Positions 7,788 through 16,335 are shown, counted from the first letter of the stretch. The stretch is 64,000 nucleotides of DNA from Acidobacteriota bacterium (GCA_016196065.1 JACPYL010000018.1:62001-126000); one strand, 5' to 3'. Numbers and translations: made by a program. The notes: generated by a model not told the origin, from the letters alone.

Positions 7788-8105
7788 TCACTCGCGTGGT
7801 AACGGAGGCTCTTCCCCGCGAGGCGTCGGGACAGCATTCCGCTTCGAGTTGCGCCGCATGCAGATGTAGGCACCCGCAGCGCCAAAGATCGGCACAAAAG
7901 CGGCAGCAAGGTGTGCAGAAATCTCTTCATTCCCGCCAAACGCCAGCGGCAGCGCGCCCAACCCAACCCCGACAGCGCACGCTCCGATAATGATGAGAAG
8001 GTTGTAAAGCTTCCACTTCGCCGGCTTGCCTCCAAAAACCGCGATGACGGTGAGCACGATGAACGCCAAGAAAATAAGCGGATTCCCAGAACTGGCATCG
8101 GTCAT
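7788..8105 (-). CDS. Small integral membrane protein, unknown function
   Basis: The 105-residue product is mostly hydrophobic, with three predicted membrane segments (about 9-25, 33-55 and 64-81). A basic, Pro/Glu-rich cytoplasmic tail follows (CMRRNSKRN then PRGEEPPLPRE). I do not recognise the family and see no catalytic motif. Codon use and GC resemble the surrounding chromosome. It is transcribed alone, convergent with the phosphatase gene. Confidence 0.55.
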   Translation of the reverse strand: MTDASSGNPLIFLAFIVLTVIAVFGGKPAKWKLYNLLIIIGACAVGVGLGALPLAFGGNEEISAHLAAAFVPIFGAAGAYICMRRNSKRNAVPTPRGEEPPLPRE

Positions 8106-8358
8106 AGGAAACCCTTCAACAGGCGCAGCGTTTAAACAGCAATCTTACTTCTGATTCATGACGGCCGGAAAGTTATCAGACGCGCCACAGCAACGCGGAG
8201 CGCCGTCTTAAGCCGGGTGCCCCAGGTTGTCATCGATTTGCGTCTCCACGGGAGTCAGCCCCGTCTGCCCCGAATTTGCCTTTCGTAGATGGGCCGACTC
8301 GGGATTCTTCAGATTCCCGCGTTCCTCAGAGTTATGCGGGCTTATTGCTAAGGCCTAG

Positions 8359-8411
8359 TTGACCATATCTGCCCCTGTGAGTATCGTGGACAGTTCTCAA
8401 ACAGTTCTCAA
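8359..8411 (+). promoter_or_regulatory. Putative promoter with tandem 11-bp repeat at the start site
   Basis: TTGACC (8359-8364), a 17-nt spacer and TATCGT (8382-8387) form a plausible sigma70-type promoter for the nucleotidyltransferase-methyltransferase pair. The 11-mer ACAGTTCTCAA is repeated head to tail at 8390-8400 and 8401-8411, over the expected transcript start, as a control site would be. The remainder of the 326-bp gap (8106-8358) shows no gene; AGCCGGGTGCCCC near 8212 resembles the edge of the hairpin repeat seen at 16335 and 17127. Confidence 0.45.
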
Positions 8412-8431
8412 TAAGACCGGGAGTCGAGCTG

Positions 8432-9430
8432 ATGGTTACGGCTAGCCTGTACGATTCTAGAGCTGAATACTCGTTAATCCGACTAGCTGAGCTTCGAAAG
8501 TGCCTTGAGAAGCTTCCGGAAACCAAGGGTTTCCGAGAGCTGACGATTTTTGGTGCGGGTTCCTATGGGCGTCTCGAGGCTAGCAAGTTCTCGGATATCG
8601 ACATCTTCTTCCTTGTGAGTGGTGATGGCACAAACTTAGCAGAGCCACACACGAATGAACTCCGCCTGTTTGGCAAGGTGATTGAAATCGCTGACCAGAT
8701 GAGCTTTCCAAAGTTTTCCAACGACTGTGAATACCTCAAGATTCTGCACACTGACAAGATTCTCGACAATCTGGGCGGAAGGATCGACGACCACGAGAAT
8801 TATTTTACGGCACGCATGTTGTTTCTGCTCGAGAGCCAGTGCCTTTTTGGAGAACAGACATTTAAGGCGATTAGAAGCGAGATCATAAGCTCCTATTTCA
8901 AAGATTTCCCCGACCATCCGCTCACATTTCAGCCCATATTCCTCATGAACGATATCTGTAGATTCTGGAAAACGCTGCTTCTCAATTACGAACACAAGCG
9001 GAAAGTTGGCGGTGGAGCGGAAGGTGAGCTGAAGAAGACCAAGCAAAAGGTAAGAAACTTCAAGCTTAAGTTTAGTCGTTTGACAACCTGTTTTGCGTCC
9101 ATTGCAGCCCTTGGAAGTTTTGCAGCTCCAGTAACCGAGGAGGATGTTATTGCAATTACGGCGATGACGCCGAGGGAACGACTGCAGTCCGTGGTTGGGC
9201 GGGTACCAACCGCAAAATCAATCGTTGATGAGGTATTGGACAGCTACGAGTGGTTTCTTAAAATGACCGGACTACCGACCGAGGAGTTGGAAGGTCACTT
9301 TTCCGATAAGGCCAAGAGAACAGAAATGTTCAAACGGGCTAACGAATACGGAGATTCGATGTTCCGCCTCTTACGTCTTGTTGACGATTCGGACTCGCGC
9401 CTCAGGCTTTTGAGGACGCTGGTTGTCTAA
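8432..9430 (+). CDS. DNA polymerase beta-like nucleotidyltransferase, methyltransferase-associated
   Basis: The 332-residue protein carries a classical nucleotidyltransferase motif, GAGSYGRLEASKFSDIDIF (residues 41-59), with GS and the metal-binding Asp pair D55/D57. The rest is largely helical, including 'LMNDICRFWKTLLLNYEHKRK' and a basic 'KKTKQKVRNFKLKFSRL' segment reminiscent of the helical C-terminal part of GlnD/DUF294-like enzymes. It could transfer a nucleotide onto protein or RNA or make a small nucleotide; the substrate is unknown. The start has a GGGAG site 8 nt upstream. The gene is visibly AT-richer than its neighbours, and its stop is one base from the ATG of the methyltransferase, indicating a co-transferred, coupled pair. 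Confidence 0.75.
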   Translation: MVTASLYDSRAEYSLIRLAELRKCLEKLPETKGFRELTIFGAGSYGRLEASKFSDIDIFFLVSGDGTNLAEPHTNELRLFGKVIEIADQMSFPKFSNDCEYLKILHTDKILDNLGGRIDDHENYFTARMLFLLESQCLFGEQTFKAIRSEIISSYFKDFPDHPLTFQPIFLMNDICRFWKTLLLNYEHKRKVGGGAEGELKKTKQKVRNFKLKFSRLTTCFASIAALGSFAAPVTEEDVIAITAMTPRERLQSVVGRVPTAKSIVDEVLDSYEWFLKMTGLPTEELEGHFSDKAKRTEMFKRANEYGDSMFRLLRLVDDSDSRLRLLRTLVV

Positions 9431-9431
9431 C

Positions 9432-11591
9432 ATGCCCCGCGTTTCGTTGCTACCAATCGATGACGGAATTGTCAGTCCCCACCTGCAACTCCTCAGGCAG
9501 GTATGCGAGCCATCCTCGACGTCAACGCCACATGTGACTGTCCGGTATTTTGAACGGCTCCGAGTCCCCGATGAATACGGCCTAATCCGGGTTACCCATA
9601 TTGATTTGATCGAGCCCGGCATGTTCGCGCTCAAAACCAACCGTTTAGATTACTCGGGCGGAGGGGGGAATCAGACCGTATTCATTAGGTGCAAGTCAGA
9701 CGATTTGGCGCGGCTTGAGCACAAGCCCCACTTTCCTGGCAGTGATTTCCACATCACTATTTATGACGGTACGTCCAAAGCATTTGGCCAAAGCCTGCTC
9801 GGCGAACTGCAGCGATTCAAATGGGGTGTCCGCGTCCCGCTGTCGGGCAAAGTTGGTCTAACAGTCAAGGAACTCAAGAACTCAAATCGGCGCGCCACCA
9901 GGCCGGAGCCCGTATACGACCCTGTTACTAAACAACTGTTTTGGACCATCACGGGGCATGATTTGTCTTGGTCGTACATGGCGGGGCTCCAGGACGGAGA
10001 ACGTCTGGCGTTGTGTAGGGCAATCCTTAAGAGCTTATTCCGCGAGACGCGCCACTATGAACGGGTCTCGCCACGGAAGAAAAAGTTTCAGAATGGCACA
10101 GTCAGCGACTCGGCAATTCCGAGACTTCCAGCGGTCCACTTGACGCCGCCAGAGCTTGCTCGTGAAATCGCCGGTTATGCGGTTAGCCAAATTGAGAATG
10201 ATGATGAGCCAATTGATTTTGGCGACCCGGCGGTTGGTACCGGCGCGTTCTACGGGGCCCTCCTACAACTGCTTCCCCCTAAAAGAATAGCCTCCGCGAT
10301 TGGAGTGGATATTAACCGTGAGCAGGTCGCCGCCGCGCAATGGCGGTGGGCGGATAAAGGTATGGAGGTGCTGAACGGGGATTATCTTCATATGGATCGT
10401 TTACCGCCACGAAACCTTGTTTTGGCGAATCCGCCGTACCTACGACACCAATCCATCCCTCGGAAGTATAAAAGTCGACTGCTAGAGCGCGCTTCAATCC
10501 GGACTGACATTCGAGTGAGTGCCCGATCTGGTCTGTACGTTTATTTCTTGCTCTTGGCTCACGATTGGATGAGCGAGGGTGGAGTTGCGGCATGGCTGAT
10601 CCCGAGCGAATTCATGCGGTCAATCTATGGTTCTGCCGTGCGTCAATACCTTACGCAGAAGGTAGAACTTCTTCGTGTGCATGTATACGGACAAACTGCG
10701 CCTCAATTCGAGAACGTGGAAGTATTGCCGGCTATCGTCGTCTTCCGAAATCGAAAGCCAAAACCGGAGCACACTGTCCTAATGACTGCGGGTGGAGATC
10801 TCAGGACCCCTGAAACCCAGGAGTTCGTTACCGTCAAGGACCTCGGATGTTCTCGGACGTGGAATGTGCCACTACGTCGCAAGAAAGAGGAAAGCGGTCA
10901 GTTCCGGATAGGGGATCTTTTTATCGTTCGAAGAGGTATAGCGACTGGGGCGAACGACTTCTTTGTCGTGACCAGGGAGCACGCAAAGTCGCTTGGTATT
11001 CCCGGGTTTTCGCTAAAGCCCTTGCTCCCGAAGGTGAAGGCGCTCGGAACAGATATTGTCGAAGCTGAATCAGATGGGTATCCGAAGGTATCGCCTCAAC
11101 TATGTGTTATTGACTGCGACTTGCCCGAAACTGCAATTCGAAAGCGGTATCCCAGGTTAATGGCATACCTGAATACCGCAAAAAATCTCGGGCTTTTGAA
11201 GCGCCGATTGCTCGCGGACCGGAATCCTTGGTACAAACAGGAACACCGAGACCCACCGATATTCCTATGCACCTACATGGGCCGAGGAAGTCATGGCAAG
11301 CCGCCGCTTCGCTTCATCTGGAACAGATCTCAGGCAATCGCCACGAATACCTACCTACTGTTATACCCTCGCCCGTCCTTAGCGGAAATGCTATCGCGGG
11401 ATCCAACTGCCGCATCACGCGTGTTCGCAATGCTCCAACAAACTGCTGAGGTCGGCTTTCGTGAGTATGGGAGAGTGCACGCAGGGGGACTAGTCAAAAT
11501 CGAACCCCGAGAACTGTTGGAAGTGCGTTTAGAGGTCCCTTCAAGCTTGGCGATTGATGCAATCACCGATCAGCAAGAATTTTTCAGATGA
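9432..11591 (+). CDS. Type II (Eco57I-like) N6-adenine DNA methyltransferase with N-terminal 2H-phosphoesterase-like domain
   Basis: From ATG 9432 the protein has 719 residues (TTG 9423 is an alternative). SAM-binding motif I is DPAVGTGAF (about 265-273) and the catalytic motif is NPPY (about 333-336), followed by LRHQSIPRKYKSR, typical of Eco57I/TaqI-type adenine methyltransferases. A target-recognition-like region begins at 'FRIGDLFIVRRGIATGANDFF'. The first 130 residues contain two H-x-T motifs, PHVTVRYF (H34) and FHITIYDG (H107), 73 residues apart, with the 'IEPGMFAL' and 'TVFIRCKSDDLARL' strands between them. This is the layout of 2H phosphoesterases (LigT/2'-5' RNA ligase superfamily). 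No nuclease PD-ExK motif was noticed and no restriction gene follows. It likely methylates DNA; the 2H domain is inference. Confidence 0.82.
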   Translation: MPRVSLLPIDDGIVSPHLQLLRQVCEPSSTSTPHVTVRYFERLRVPDEYGLIRVTHIDLIEPGMFALKTNRLDYSGGGGNQTVFIRCKSDDLARLEHKPHFPGSDFHITIYDGTSKAFGQSLLGELQRFKWGVRVPLSGKVGLTVKELKNSNRRATRPEPVYDPVTKQLFWTITGHDLSWSYMAGLQDGERLALCRAILKSLFRETRHYERVSPRKKKFQNGTVSDSAIPRLPAVHLTPPELAREIAGYAVSQIENDDEPIDFGDPAVGTGAFYGALLQLLPPKRIASAIGVDINREQVAAAQWRWADKGMEVLNGDYLHMDRLPPRNLVLANPPYLRHQSIPRKYKSRLLERASIRTDIRVSARSGLYVYFLLLAHDWMSEGGVAAWLIPSEFMRSIYGSAVRQYLTQKVELLRVHVYGQTAPQFENVEVLPAIVVFRNRKPKPEHTVLMTAGGDLRTPETQEFVTVKDLGCSRTWNVPLRRKKEESGQFRIGDLFIVRRGIATGANDFFVVTREHAKSLGIPGFSLKPLLPKVKALGTDIVEAESDGYPKVSPQLCVIDCDLPETAIRKRYPRLMAYLNTAKNLGLLKRRLLADRNPWYKQEHRDPPIFLCTYMGRGSHGKPPLRFIWNRSQAIATNTYLLLYPRPSLAEMLSRDPTAASRVFAMLQQTAEVGFREYGRVHAGGLVKIEPRELLEVRLEVPSSLAIDAITDQQEFFR

Positions 11592-11601
11592 AGTTGATCA
11601 C

Positions 11602-11640
11602 CGGGTGCCACTCGCATTACCGGCGCCCGCCCTTCTTTTT
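11602..11640 (+). terminator. Probable terminator after the methyltransferase
   Basis: An 8-bp stem CGGGTGCC/GGCGCCCG with one G-U pair (11602-11609 and 11622-11629) and a 12-nt loop is followed by a T-rich tail (CCCTTCTTTTT). It lies 10 bp after the methyltransferase stop. Confidence 0.5.
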
Positions 11641-11732
11641 GACCGACACTAGGCTCTTCCCGTCCTTGACTCCCCGCCCGAATTGGGAGACCCTGATGCC
11701 CTTATCATCGGGGGCCCCGGAGAGGTGTCCGC

Positions 11733-12299
11733 TTGGAATCGACTTTAGCCTCGCTTATCGACGCGGCAGAAAAAGGAGAGGGGGCAGCAGCCGAAGCCCT
11801 GTTCACTACCCTCTACTCTGAACTGCACCGTCTGGCGAAGCAGCAACTGGCGCGTGACGGGCGCGGACTCACCATCGGTGTCACAACCCTGCTGCATGAA
11901 GCCTACCTTGACATGGCAGGGCGTAGCGACGCCGAGTTTCCCGACCGTGCCCGTTTTATGGGCTATGCGGCGCGAGTCATGCGAACGCTCATTATTGATC
12001 ATGTGCGGAACCGGCAGGCCCAGAAGCGGGGCGGGCTGTTTGAACTGACGTCGCTGACGAATGATCCGGTCGAGAGTTCCGCGGACGAGCGCGAGCTGAC
12101 CGAGATCAGCGAAGCCCTGGACAAGTTGGCAGTCGTGGACCCGGAACTGGCGGAGTTGGTGGATATGAAGTTTTTCTGCGGCTTTTCCTTCGGCGAGATT
12201 GCCGCGATGCACAAGATATCGGAGCGCACGGTAAAGCGGCAATGGCGGAAGGCGCGCATCTATCTTCATCGGGAACTAAGCACCGAGATTCCGGCGTGA
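11733..12299 (+). CDS. ECF-type RNA polymerase sigma factor (kinase-linked group)
   Basis: The 188-residue protein starts at a TTG with GGAGAGG six bases upstream. Residues about 10-90 form region 2 ('LFTTLYSELHRLAKQQL', 'ARVMRTLIIDHVRNRQAQKR'). Residues about 125-180 form region 4, whose HTH is 'FSFGEIAAMHKISERTVKRQ'. The 'TIGVTTLLHEAYLDMAG' segment is characteristic of the ECF subfamily found in Acidobacteria and Planctomycetes next to Ser/Thr kinases. There is no anti-sigma gene; instead a kinase gene begins 7 bp after the stop, so control is probably by phosphorylation rather than by sequestration. Its target promoters are unknown. Confidence 0.92.
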   Translation: MESTLASLIDAAEKGEGAAAEALFTTLYSELHRLAKQQLARDGRGLTIGVTTLLHEAYLDMAGRSDAEFPDRARFMGYAARVMRTLIIDHVRNRQAQKRGGLFELTSLTNDPVESSADERELTEISEALDKLAVVDPELAELVDMKFFCGFSFGEIAAMHKISERTVKRQWRKARIYLHRELSTEIPA

Positions 12300-12306
12300 G
12301 GAACTT

Positions 12307-14724
12307 ATGTCAACCCTGACTCCGGAGCAATGGAAGGCCCTCGGTCCCTACCTGGATCAGGCACTGACCCTGTCAGGGGAAGAGCGGGTCCGTTGGCTGG
12401 AGTCGTTGCGCGCGGAGAACCTAGCCCTCGCGGTCCAAGTCCAGGAACTCCTCGATCGCGACCGCGCCGCCGAAGACGAGGGGCTTCTGGAAAACAGTCC
12501 GGTTCGCCCGCCGGAGACCCCGGGACTCGCTGGCCAGACCGTGGGCGCCTACCGCCTGATCTCCGCCATTGGCCATGGCGGCATGGGCACGGTGTGGCTT
12601 GCCGAACGCAATGATGGGCGATTCCAGCGCAAAGCGGCCGTGAAGTTCTTGAGCGCAGGTCTCATTGGGCAGGGCGGCGAGCAGCGATTCAAACGAGAAG
12701 GCGCAATCCTTGCCCGGCTTGCCAATCCCAACATCGCCGAGTTGCTGGATGCAGGCGTGACTGCCACCGGCCAGCCTTACCTCATCCTCGACTACGTGGA
12801 AGGCGAGCCGATCGACCGTTATTGTGACGAGCGAGCGCTCGACGTTCGCGCACGGATTCGTCTCTTCCTCGATGTCGTGGCCGCCGTGGCGCATGCGCAT
12901 TCCAATCTGATCGTGCATCGTGACATCAAGCCTTCCAACGTAATGGTGAACAAAGAAGGCCAGGTGAAGCTTCTGGACTTCGGTATCGCCAAGTTGTTGG
13001 AGGGTGAAGGACAGGAAGGAGCAGCGACTCTGCTGACGCGGGAAGGAGGGTCGGCACTCACTCCCGAATATGCGGCGCCGGAGCAGATCACGGGCGGCGC
13101 GGTGACTACGGCAACGGATGTCTATGGGCTGGGCGTTCTTCTTTATGTCCTCTTAAGCGGGCAGCACCCCGCGGGTACAGGACCGCGTTCCCCTGCCGAA
13201 TTGCTGAAGGCAATTACGGAGAAAGAACCGCAGCGTCCCTCGGAGGCGGTGGCGGCGGATCGGGCGGTTCAGGCTGCCTCTCGCGGCACAACTGTCGACA
13301 AACTGCGCCGGCAACTTCGCGGAGATCTCGACACAATCGTCCTCAAGTCGCTGAAAAAGAATCCGCAGGAGCGGTATGCGTCGGTCACGGCGCTGGCGGA
13401 CGATCTTGGGCGCTACCTGCGAAACGAACCGATCCGTGCGCGGCCGGATACGATGGCGTATCGCGCGGCCAAGTTCGTGAGACGAAATCGCGCGGTGGTT
13501 GCGCTGGCCACGATGGCCGTTTTCGCGGTGGTCGCAGGGCTGGCTGGCGTGTCAGTGCAGGCGCGCAGGGCTTTCCGCGAACGGGATCGCGCCAGCCGGA
13601 TCACGGAATTCATGACCAATATGTTCAAGGTCTCCGATCCGTCTCAAGCTCGCGGGAACAGTATCACGGCGCGTGAAATTCTGGACAAAGCGGCCAAGGA
13701 CATTGAGACGGGGTTGGCCAGGGACCCTGAAGCACAAGCACAAATGATGTACGTCATGGGAGAGGTGTACGACAACCTGGGGCTGTATGCTCAGGCGGAA
13801 CCTCTGGTCCAGCGCGCCGCAGACCTTCAGGAAAAGATTCTGGGCGCGGACGCGCCTGCGGCGCTGACATCCAAATACCTGCTGGGCAGGATCCAAGTGG
13901 GGTTAGGCCGGTTGGCGGAGGCGGAGAGGCTGCAGCGGGAAACGCTTTCCATGCGCGCTCGGGTTCTTGGGCCGGAACATCCGGAAACTTTACGTTCGAT
14001 GAGCCGACTTGGCAGCGTCCTCTTACTGCAAGGTCGAGTGGCCGAGGCAGAGAAGTTACAACGCGAGGCGCTCGCGATTGCTCGCCGCGTTCTCGGACCG
14101 GAGCACCCCGAGACCCTGCTTCTGACCAATAGCCTGGTTTCCACGATGTTGTTGGGACGGAACGACGCTCTCTATCCCGAAGCGGAGAAACTCCAGCGCG
14201 AAGCGCTCCCCATTGAGCTCCGCGTTTGGGGGCTGGAGCACATTGACACGCTGAACGCGATGATGAATCTCGGATTGATTCTCGGTGTGCGAGGCCAATA
14301 CGCTGAAGCTGAGAAATTGTATCGACAGATACTCCCTGTTGAAAGCCGGCTCGTGGGCCCGGCGAGTATAGACACCATAACCTTGAGAGAAAGATTGGCT
14401 TTCGCCGTTGCCAGTCAAGGCCGGTACCAGGAAGCCACCGACTTGTATAGCCAGGTTCTCTCCACTCGGCAGCAGGTCCTGGGACGAAACCATCCTCACG
14501 TTGGAACTGCCTACTACAATCTGGCATGTCTGGCAGCAATTCAGAATGAGCGCGACCGGGCGCTGGCGCTCTTAGAGGATGCGGTGAAGCACGGGCTGTT
14601 GCCGTACGTAGCGGCGAACATGGACTCCGACGTGGATCTGAAGTCACTCCATGGAGACCCTCGCTTCACCGCCCTTGTCGCGCGTGCCAAAAAGAACGCC
14701 GTAGCCGTTCCACAGCCCAACTGA
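12307..14724 (+). CDS. Membrane Ser/Thr protein kinase with extracytoplasmic TPR domain
   Basis: The 805-residue protein has an N-terminal 80-residue segment, then a Hanks-type kinase. Its glycine loop is IGHGGMGTVW (88-97), the invariant Lys is in KAAVKFL (K113), the catalytic loop is HRDIKPSN (204-211) and the metal-binding motif is DFG (224-226). A single membrane helix lies at about 396-418. Beyond it, tetratricopeptide repeats of the 'AEAEKLQREAL..R..LGPEHPETL' type (about 455-720) end in the 'ALALLEDAVKHGLLP' tail seen in acidobacterial kinases. All catalytic residues are present. It is cotranscribed with the ECF sigma gene and probably phosphorylates that sigma factor in response to an external ligand bound by the TPR region. 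Confidence 0.93.
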   Translation: MSTLTPEQWKALGPYLDQALTLSGEERVRWLESLRAENLALAVQVQELLDRDRAAEDEGLLENSPVRPPETPGLAGQTVGAYRLISAIGHGGMGTVWLAERNDGRFQRKAAVKFLSAGLIGQGGEQRFKREGAILARLANPNIAELLDAGVTATGQPYLILDYVEGEPIDRYCDERALDVRARIRLFLDVVAAVAHAHSNLIVHRDIKPSNVMVNKEGQVKLLDFGIAKLLEGEGQEGAATLLTREGGSALTPEYAAPEQITGGAVTTATDVYGLGVLLYVLLSGQHPAGTGPRSPAELLKAITEKEPQRPSEAVAADRAVQAASRGTTVDKLRRQLRGDLDTIVLKSLKKNPQERYASVTALADDLGRYLRNEPIRARPDTMAYRAAKFVRRNRAVVALATMAVFAVVAGLAGVSVQARRAFRERDRASRITEFMTNMFKVSDPSQARGNSITAREILDKAAKDIETGLARDPEAQAQMMYVMGEVYDNLGLYAQAEPLVQRAADLQEKILGADAPAALTSKYLLGRIQVGLGRLAEAERLQRETLSMRARVLGPEHPETLRSMSRLGSVLLLQGRVAEAEKLQREALAIARRVLGPEHPETLLLTNSLVSTMLLGRNDALYPEAEKLQREALPIELRVWGLEHIDTLNAMMNLGLILGVRGQYAEAEKLYRQILPVESRLVGPASIDTITLRERLAFAVASQGRYQEATDLYSQVLSTRQQVLGRNHPHVGTAYYNLACLAAIQNERDRALALLEDAVKHGLLPYVAANMDSDVDLKSLHGDPRFTALVARAKKNAVAVPQPN

Positions 14725-14897
14725 TCGCCTGCGACCCAGAACCTACCGGCGCGGATTTTCTTTTTTCCCCCTGTCCCCTTTTTTCCTCCCTTCGCGCTCT
14801 TCCAATTGAGGCCCAGTAGGTTGGCCGGAGATTCCCCGGCAGGCTCCCTAGCCGCGAGGCAGGGCCCAACACGAACCAAAATCGAGGAGAAACTACC

Positions 14898-15422
14898 ATG
14901 AAAGCATTTGCCAAAGTAAACCGAAGCAGAACAATGTTCGTCGCGGCCCTGGCCTGTGTGATGCTGGCGGGATCGCTCTCAGCCTTCGCTCTGGATACAC
15001 GCAGGGCGAAAGCAGTGGCCGCAGTCACCATCGTTACAGATGGCCTCATCAGAGAATTTAACTCGACGACGTATGTGGGCCTATCCACGGTTTCCATAAC
15101 CGTTCCCGCCACCAAGGTGCAACTGGTGGAAGCCACATTCGCCGCGGACTCTTCCTGCCAGGGGCCGGCGGGTCAAAATTGGTGTTCTCTGAGGATAGAG
15201 GCGGACGGAATAGAAATGAGCCCTGCTAGCGGCCTCAGCTACGCTTTCGATGGAGTGGGCGACGGCAACGACTATTTTGAGGGCCACGCGATGAAACGTA
15301 GCATCCTGCTGGGGCCTGGGCAACATTTCATCACCGTGGCAGGAGCAGTCAGCCTGGCCGGTGTGAAGTTCTTCCTGGATGACTGGTCTTTCACCATCAC
15401 CCAATACAACAACGGAAAGTAG
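14898..15422 (+). CDS. Small secreted protein, unknown function
   Basis: The 174-residue protein has a clear signal peptide (basic start, hydrophobic core MFVAALACVMLAGSLSAFA, cleavage near residues 31-33). The rest is predicted beta-rich, with one Cys pair ('SSCQGPAGQNWCSLRI'). The late 'GPGQHFITVAG' and 'FFLDDWSFTITQY' strands suggest a jelly-roll or sandwich fold. AGGAG lies 8 bases before the ATG. I do not recognise the family. Its size, export signal, Cys pair and terminal strand resemble the protein at 15704, so the two may be distant paralogues. Confidence 0.6.
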   Translation: MKAFAKVNRSRTMFVAALACVMLAGSLSAFALDTRRAKAVAAVTIVTDGLIREFNSTTYVGLSTVSITVPATKVQLVEATFAADSSCQGPAGQNWCSLRIEADGIEMSPASGLSYAFDGVGDGNDYFEGHAMKRSILLGPGQHFITVAGAVSLAGVKFFLDDWSFTITQYNNGK

Positions 15423-15454
15423 CACGAGTCTCACGCAGCCAAGCCAATGGGCCG

Positions 15455-15531
15455 GATGACCCACACATCGCGCACTCTTGTCTACTCCCAGGATATGTTG
15501 GGACGCTTTGCAAGCCATGTCCTGGGACTAG
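15455..15531. repeat. Half copy of hairpin repeat plus long inverted repeat
   Basis: GATGACCCACACATCGCGCACT (from 15456) matches the left arm of the repeats at 16335 and 17127, but the right arm is missing. It is followed by an inverted repeat, CTACTCCCAGGA (15482-15493) against TCCTGGGACTAG (15520-15531), 11 of 12 matching with a 26-nt spacer. The rest of the 281-bp gap (15423-15703) contains no gene I can support. Confidence 0.45.
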
Positions 15532-15703
15532 ACAGTGCGGTAGCGGAAAATAAAGTGGGTATTGAGGTCTGGAGGCTGGCCACCCGCTCACTTGCCAGGG
15601 GATGAGAGCCAGTTAAACTGCAAAATCGAGGCGCCCCATTGCTATCGCGCCTCCGCCCTTTCCCAAGGAACTGTGTAGAGGTCTATCTTCCAGGAGAACA
15701 ATC

Positions 15704-16201
15704 ATGAAGCGAATTCTTTCCGCACTCAGCATTCTCGTAATCGGCAGCGCCGCTCTGTGGGCGCAGGCCAATGCCGTCGGCCCCGATACTCCTCCAACCG
15801 GCACGCAGTCGCCCACTGGGCTGACCAAACACCTGCTCAAGGGAACTTACGTGTCGGCAGGCAGCGCAGGTGCGATCGGCTCGGGGTTCACCAACATCGA
15901 TGCCGCAAGTAATGTGGTTTGTCCGGGGACGGGGAATTGCCTGATTCTCGCTGATCAGGTGTTCCAGATTGGTAACACTTCCTCTGCTAGCCGGGTAGCA
16001 ATTATCCTCAGAGTAGACGGCACTATGGGTGATAGCCCCTTCAACGGAGACACTCTTGCGAACGGCCACTTCACTTCTTTGACCTCCTCCCACGCCATTA
16101 CCGTGCCGCATGGAACTCACACTGTGCAGACCGTAGTGTTTACAGAATTCAACGCACAGGGCGGCGACTATACCTTCCAGTACAAGGTCTACAAGCCATA
16201 G
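15704..16201 (+). CDS. Small secreted protein, unknown function
   Basis: The 165-residue protein begins MKRILSALSILVIGSAALWA, a typical signal peptide, with AGGAG 8 bases upstream of the ATG. The mature protein has one Cys pair (VCPGTGNC) and alternating short strands such as 'SRVAIILRVDG', 'SHAITVPHGTHTVQTVV' and the final 'GDYTFQYKVYKP'. No catalytic motif is seen and the family is not recognised. It lies downstream of a similar-sized exported protein (14898-15422), and both carry a late 'G-x-H-x-I/V-T/Q-V' strand, which hints at common descent. Confidence 0.6.
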   Translation: MKRILSALSILVIGSAALWAQANAVGPDTPPTGTQSPTGLTKHLLKGTYVSAGSAGAIGSGFTNIDAASNVVCPGTGNCLILADQVFQIGNTSSASRVAIILRVDGTMGDSPFNGDTLANGHFTSLTSSHAITVPHGTHTVQTVVFTEFNAQGGDYTFQYKVYKP

Positions 16202-16261
16202 GCGGATTAGATCAGTCGAGTAGTACCGGGCCGGGTGCTCCACGTAACCCGAGGGGGCACT

Positions 16262-16335
16262 CGGCCGTCACTCATTGATCGCCTCGATGCCCTGCCGCTT
16301 GAGCTCTTCGAGACGGCCTTTCATCGCCTTCAGCC
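16262..16335 (-). pseudogene. Possible 3' remnant of an interrupted gene
   Basis: On the minus strand about 21 codons read LKAMKGRLEELKRQGIEAIN, then E and a TGA stop. This is a natural-looking amphipathic C-terminal helix, and it is cut off exactly where the hairpin repeat at 16335-16373 begins. No start or longer frame is available. It may be the tail of a gene destroyed when the repeat or its neighbours arrived, or it may be chance coding potential. Confidence 0.2.

Noticed and set aside
7514-8098. 194-codon minus-strand frame overlapping the small membrane protein
   Set aside because: Arg/Ser-rich shadow; the alternate frame gives a coherent three-helix membrane protein.
11588-11821. 77-codon frame between the methyltransferase and the ECF sigma
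   Set aside because: It overlaps the terminator and the sigma start, is rich in Arg/Pro/Ser without motif, and has no ribosome-binding site.
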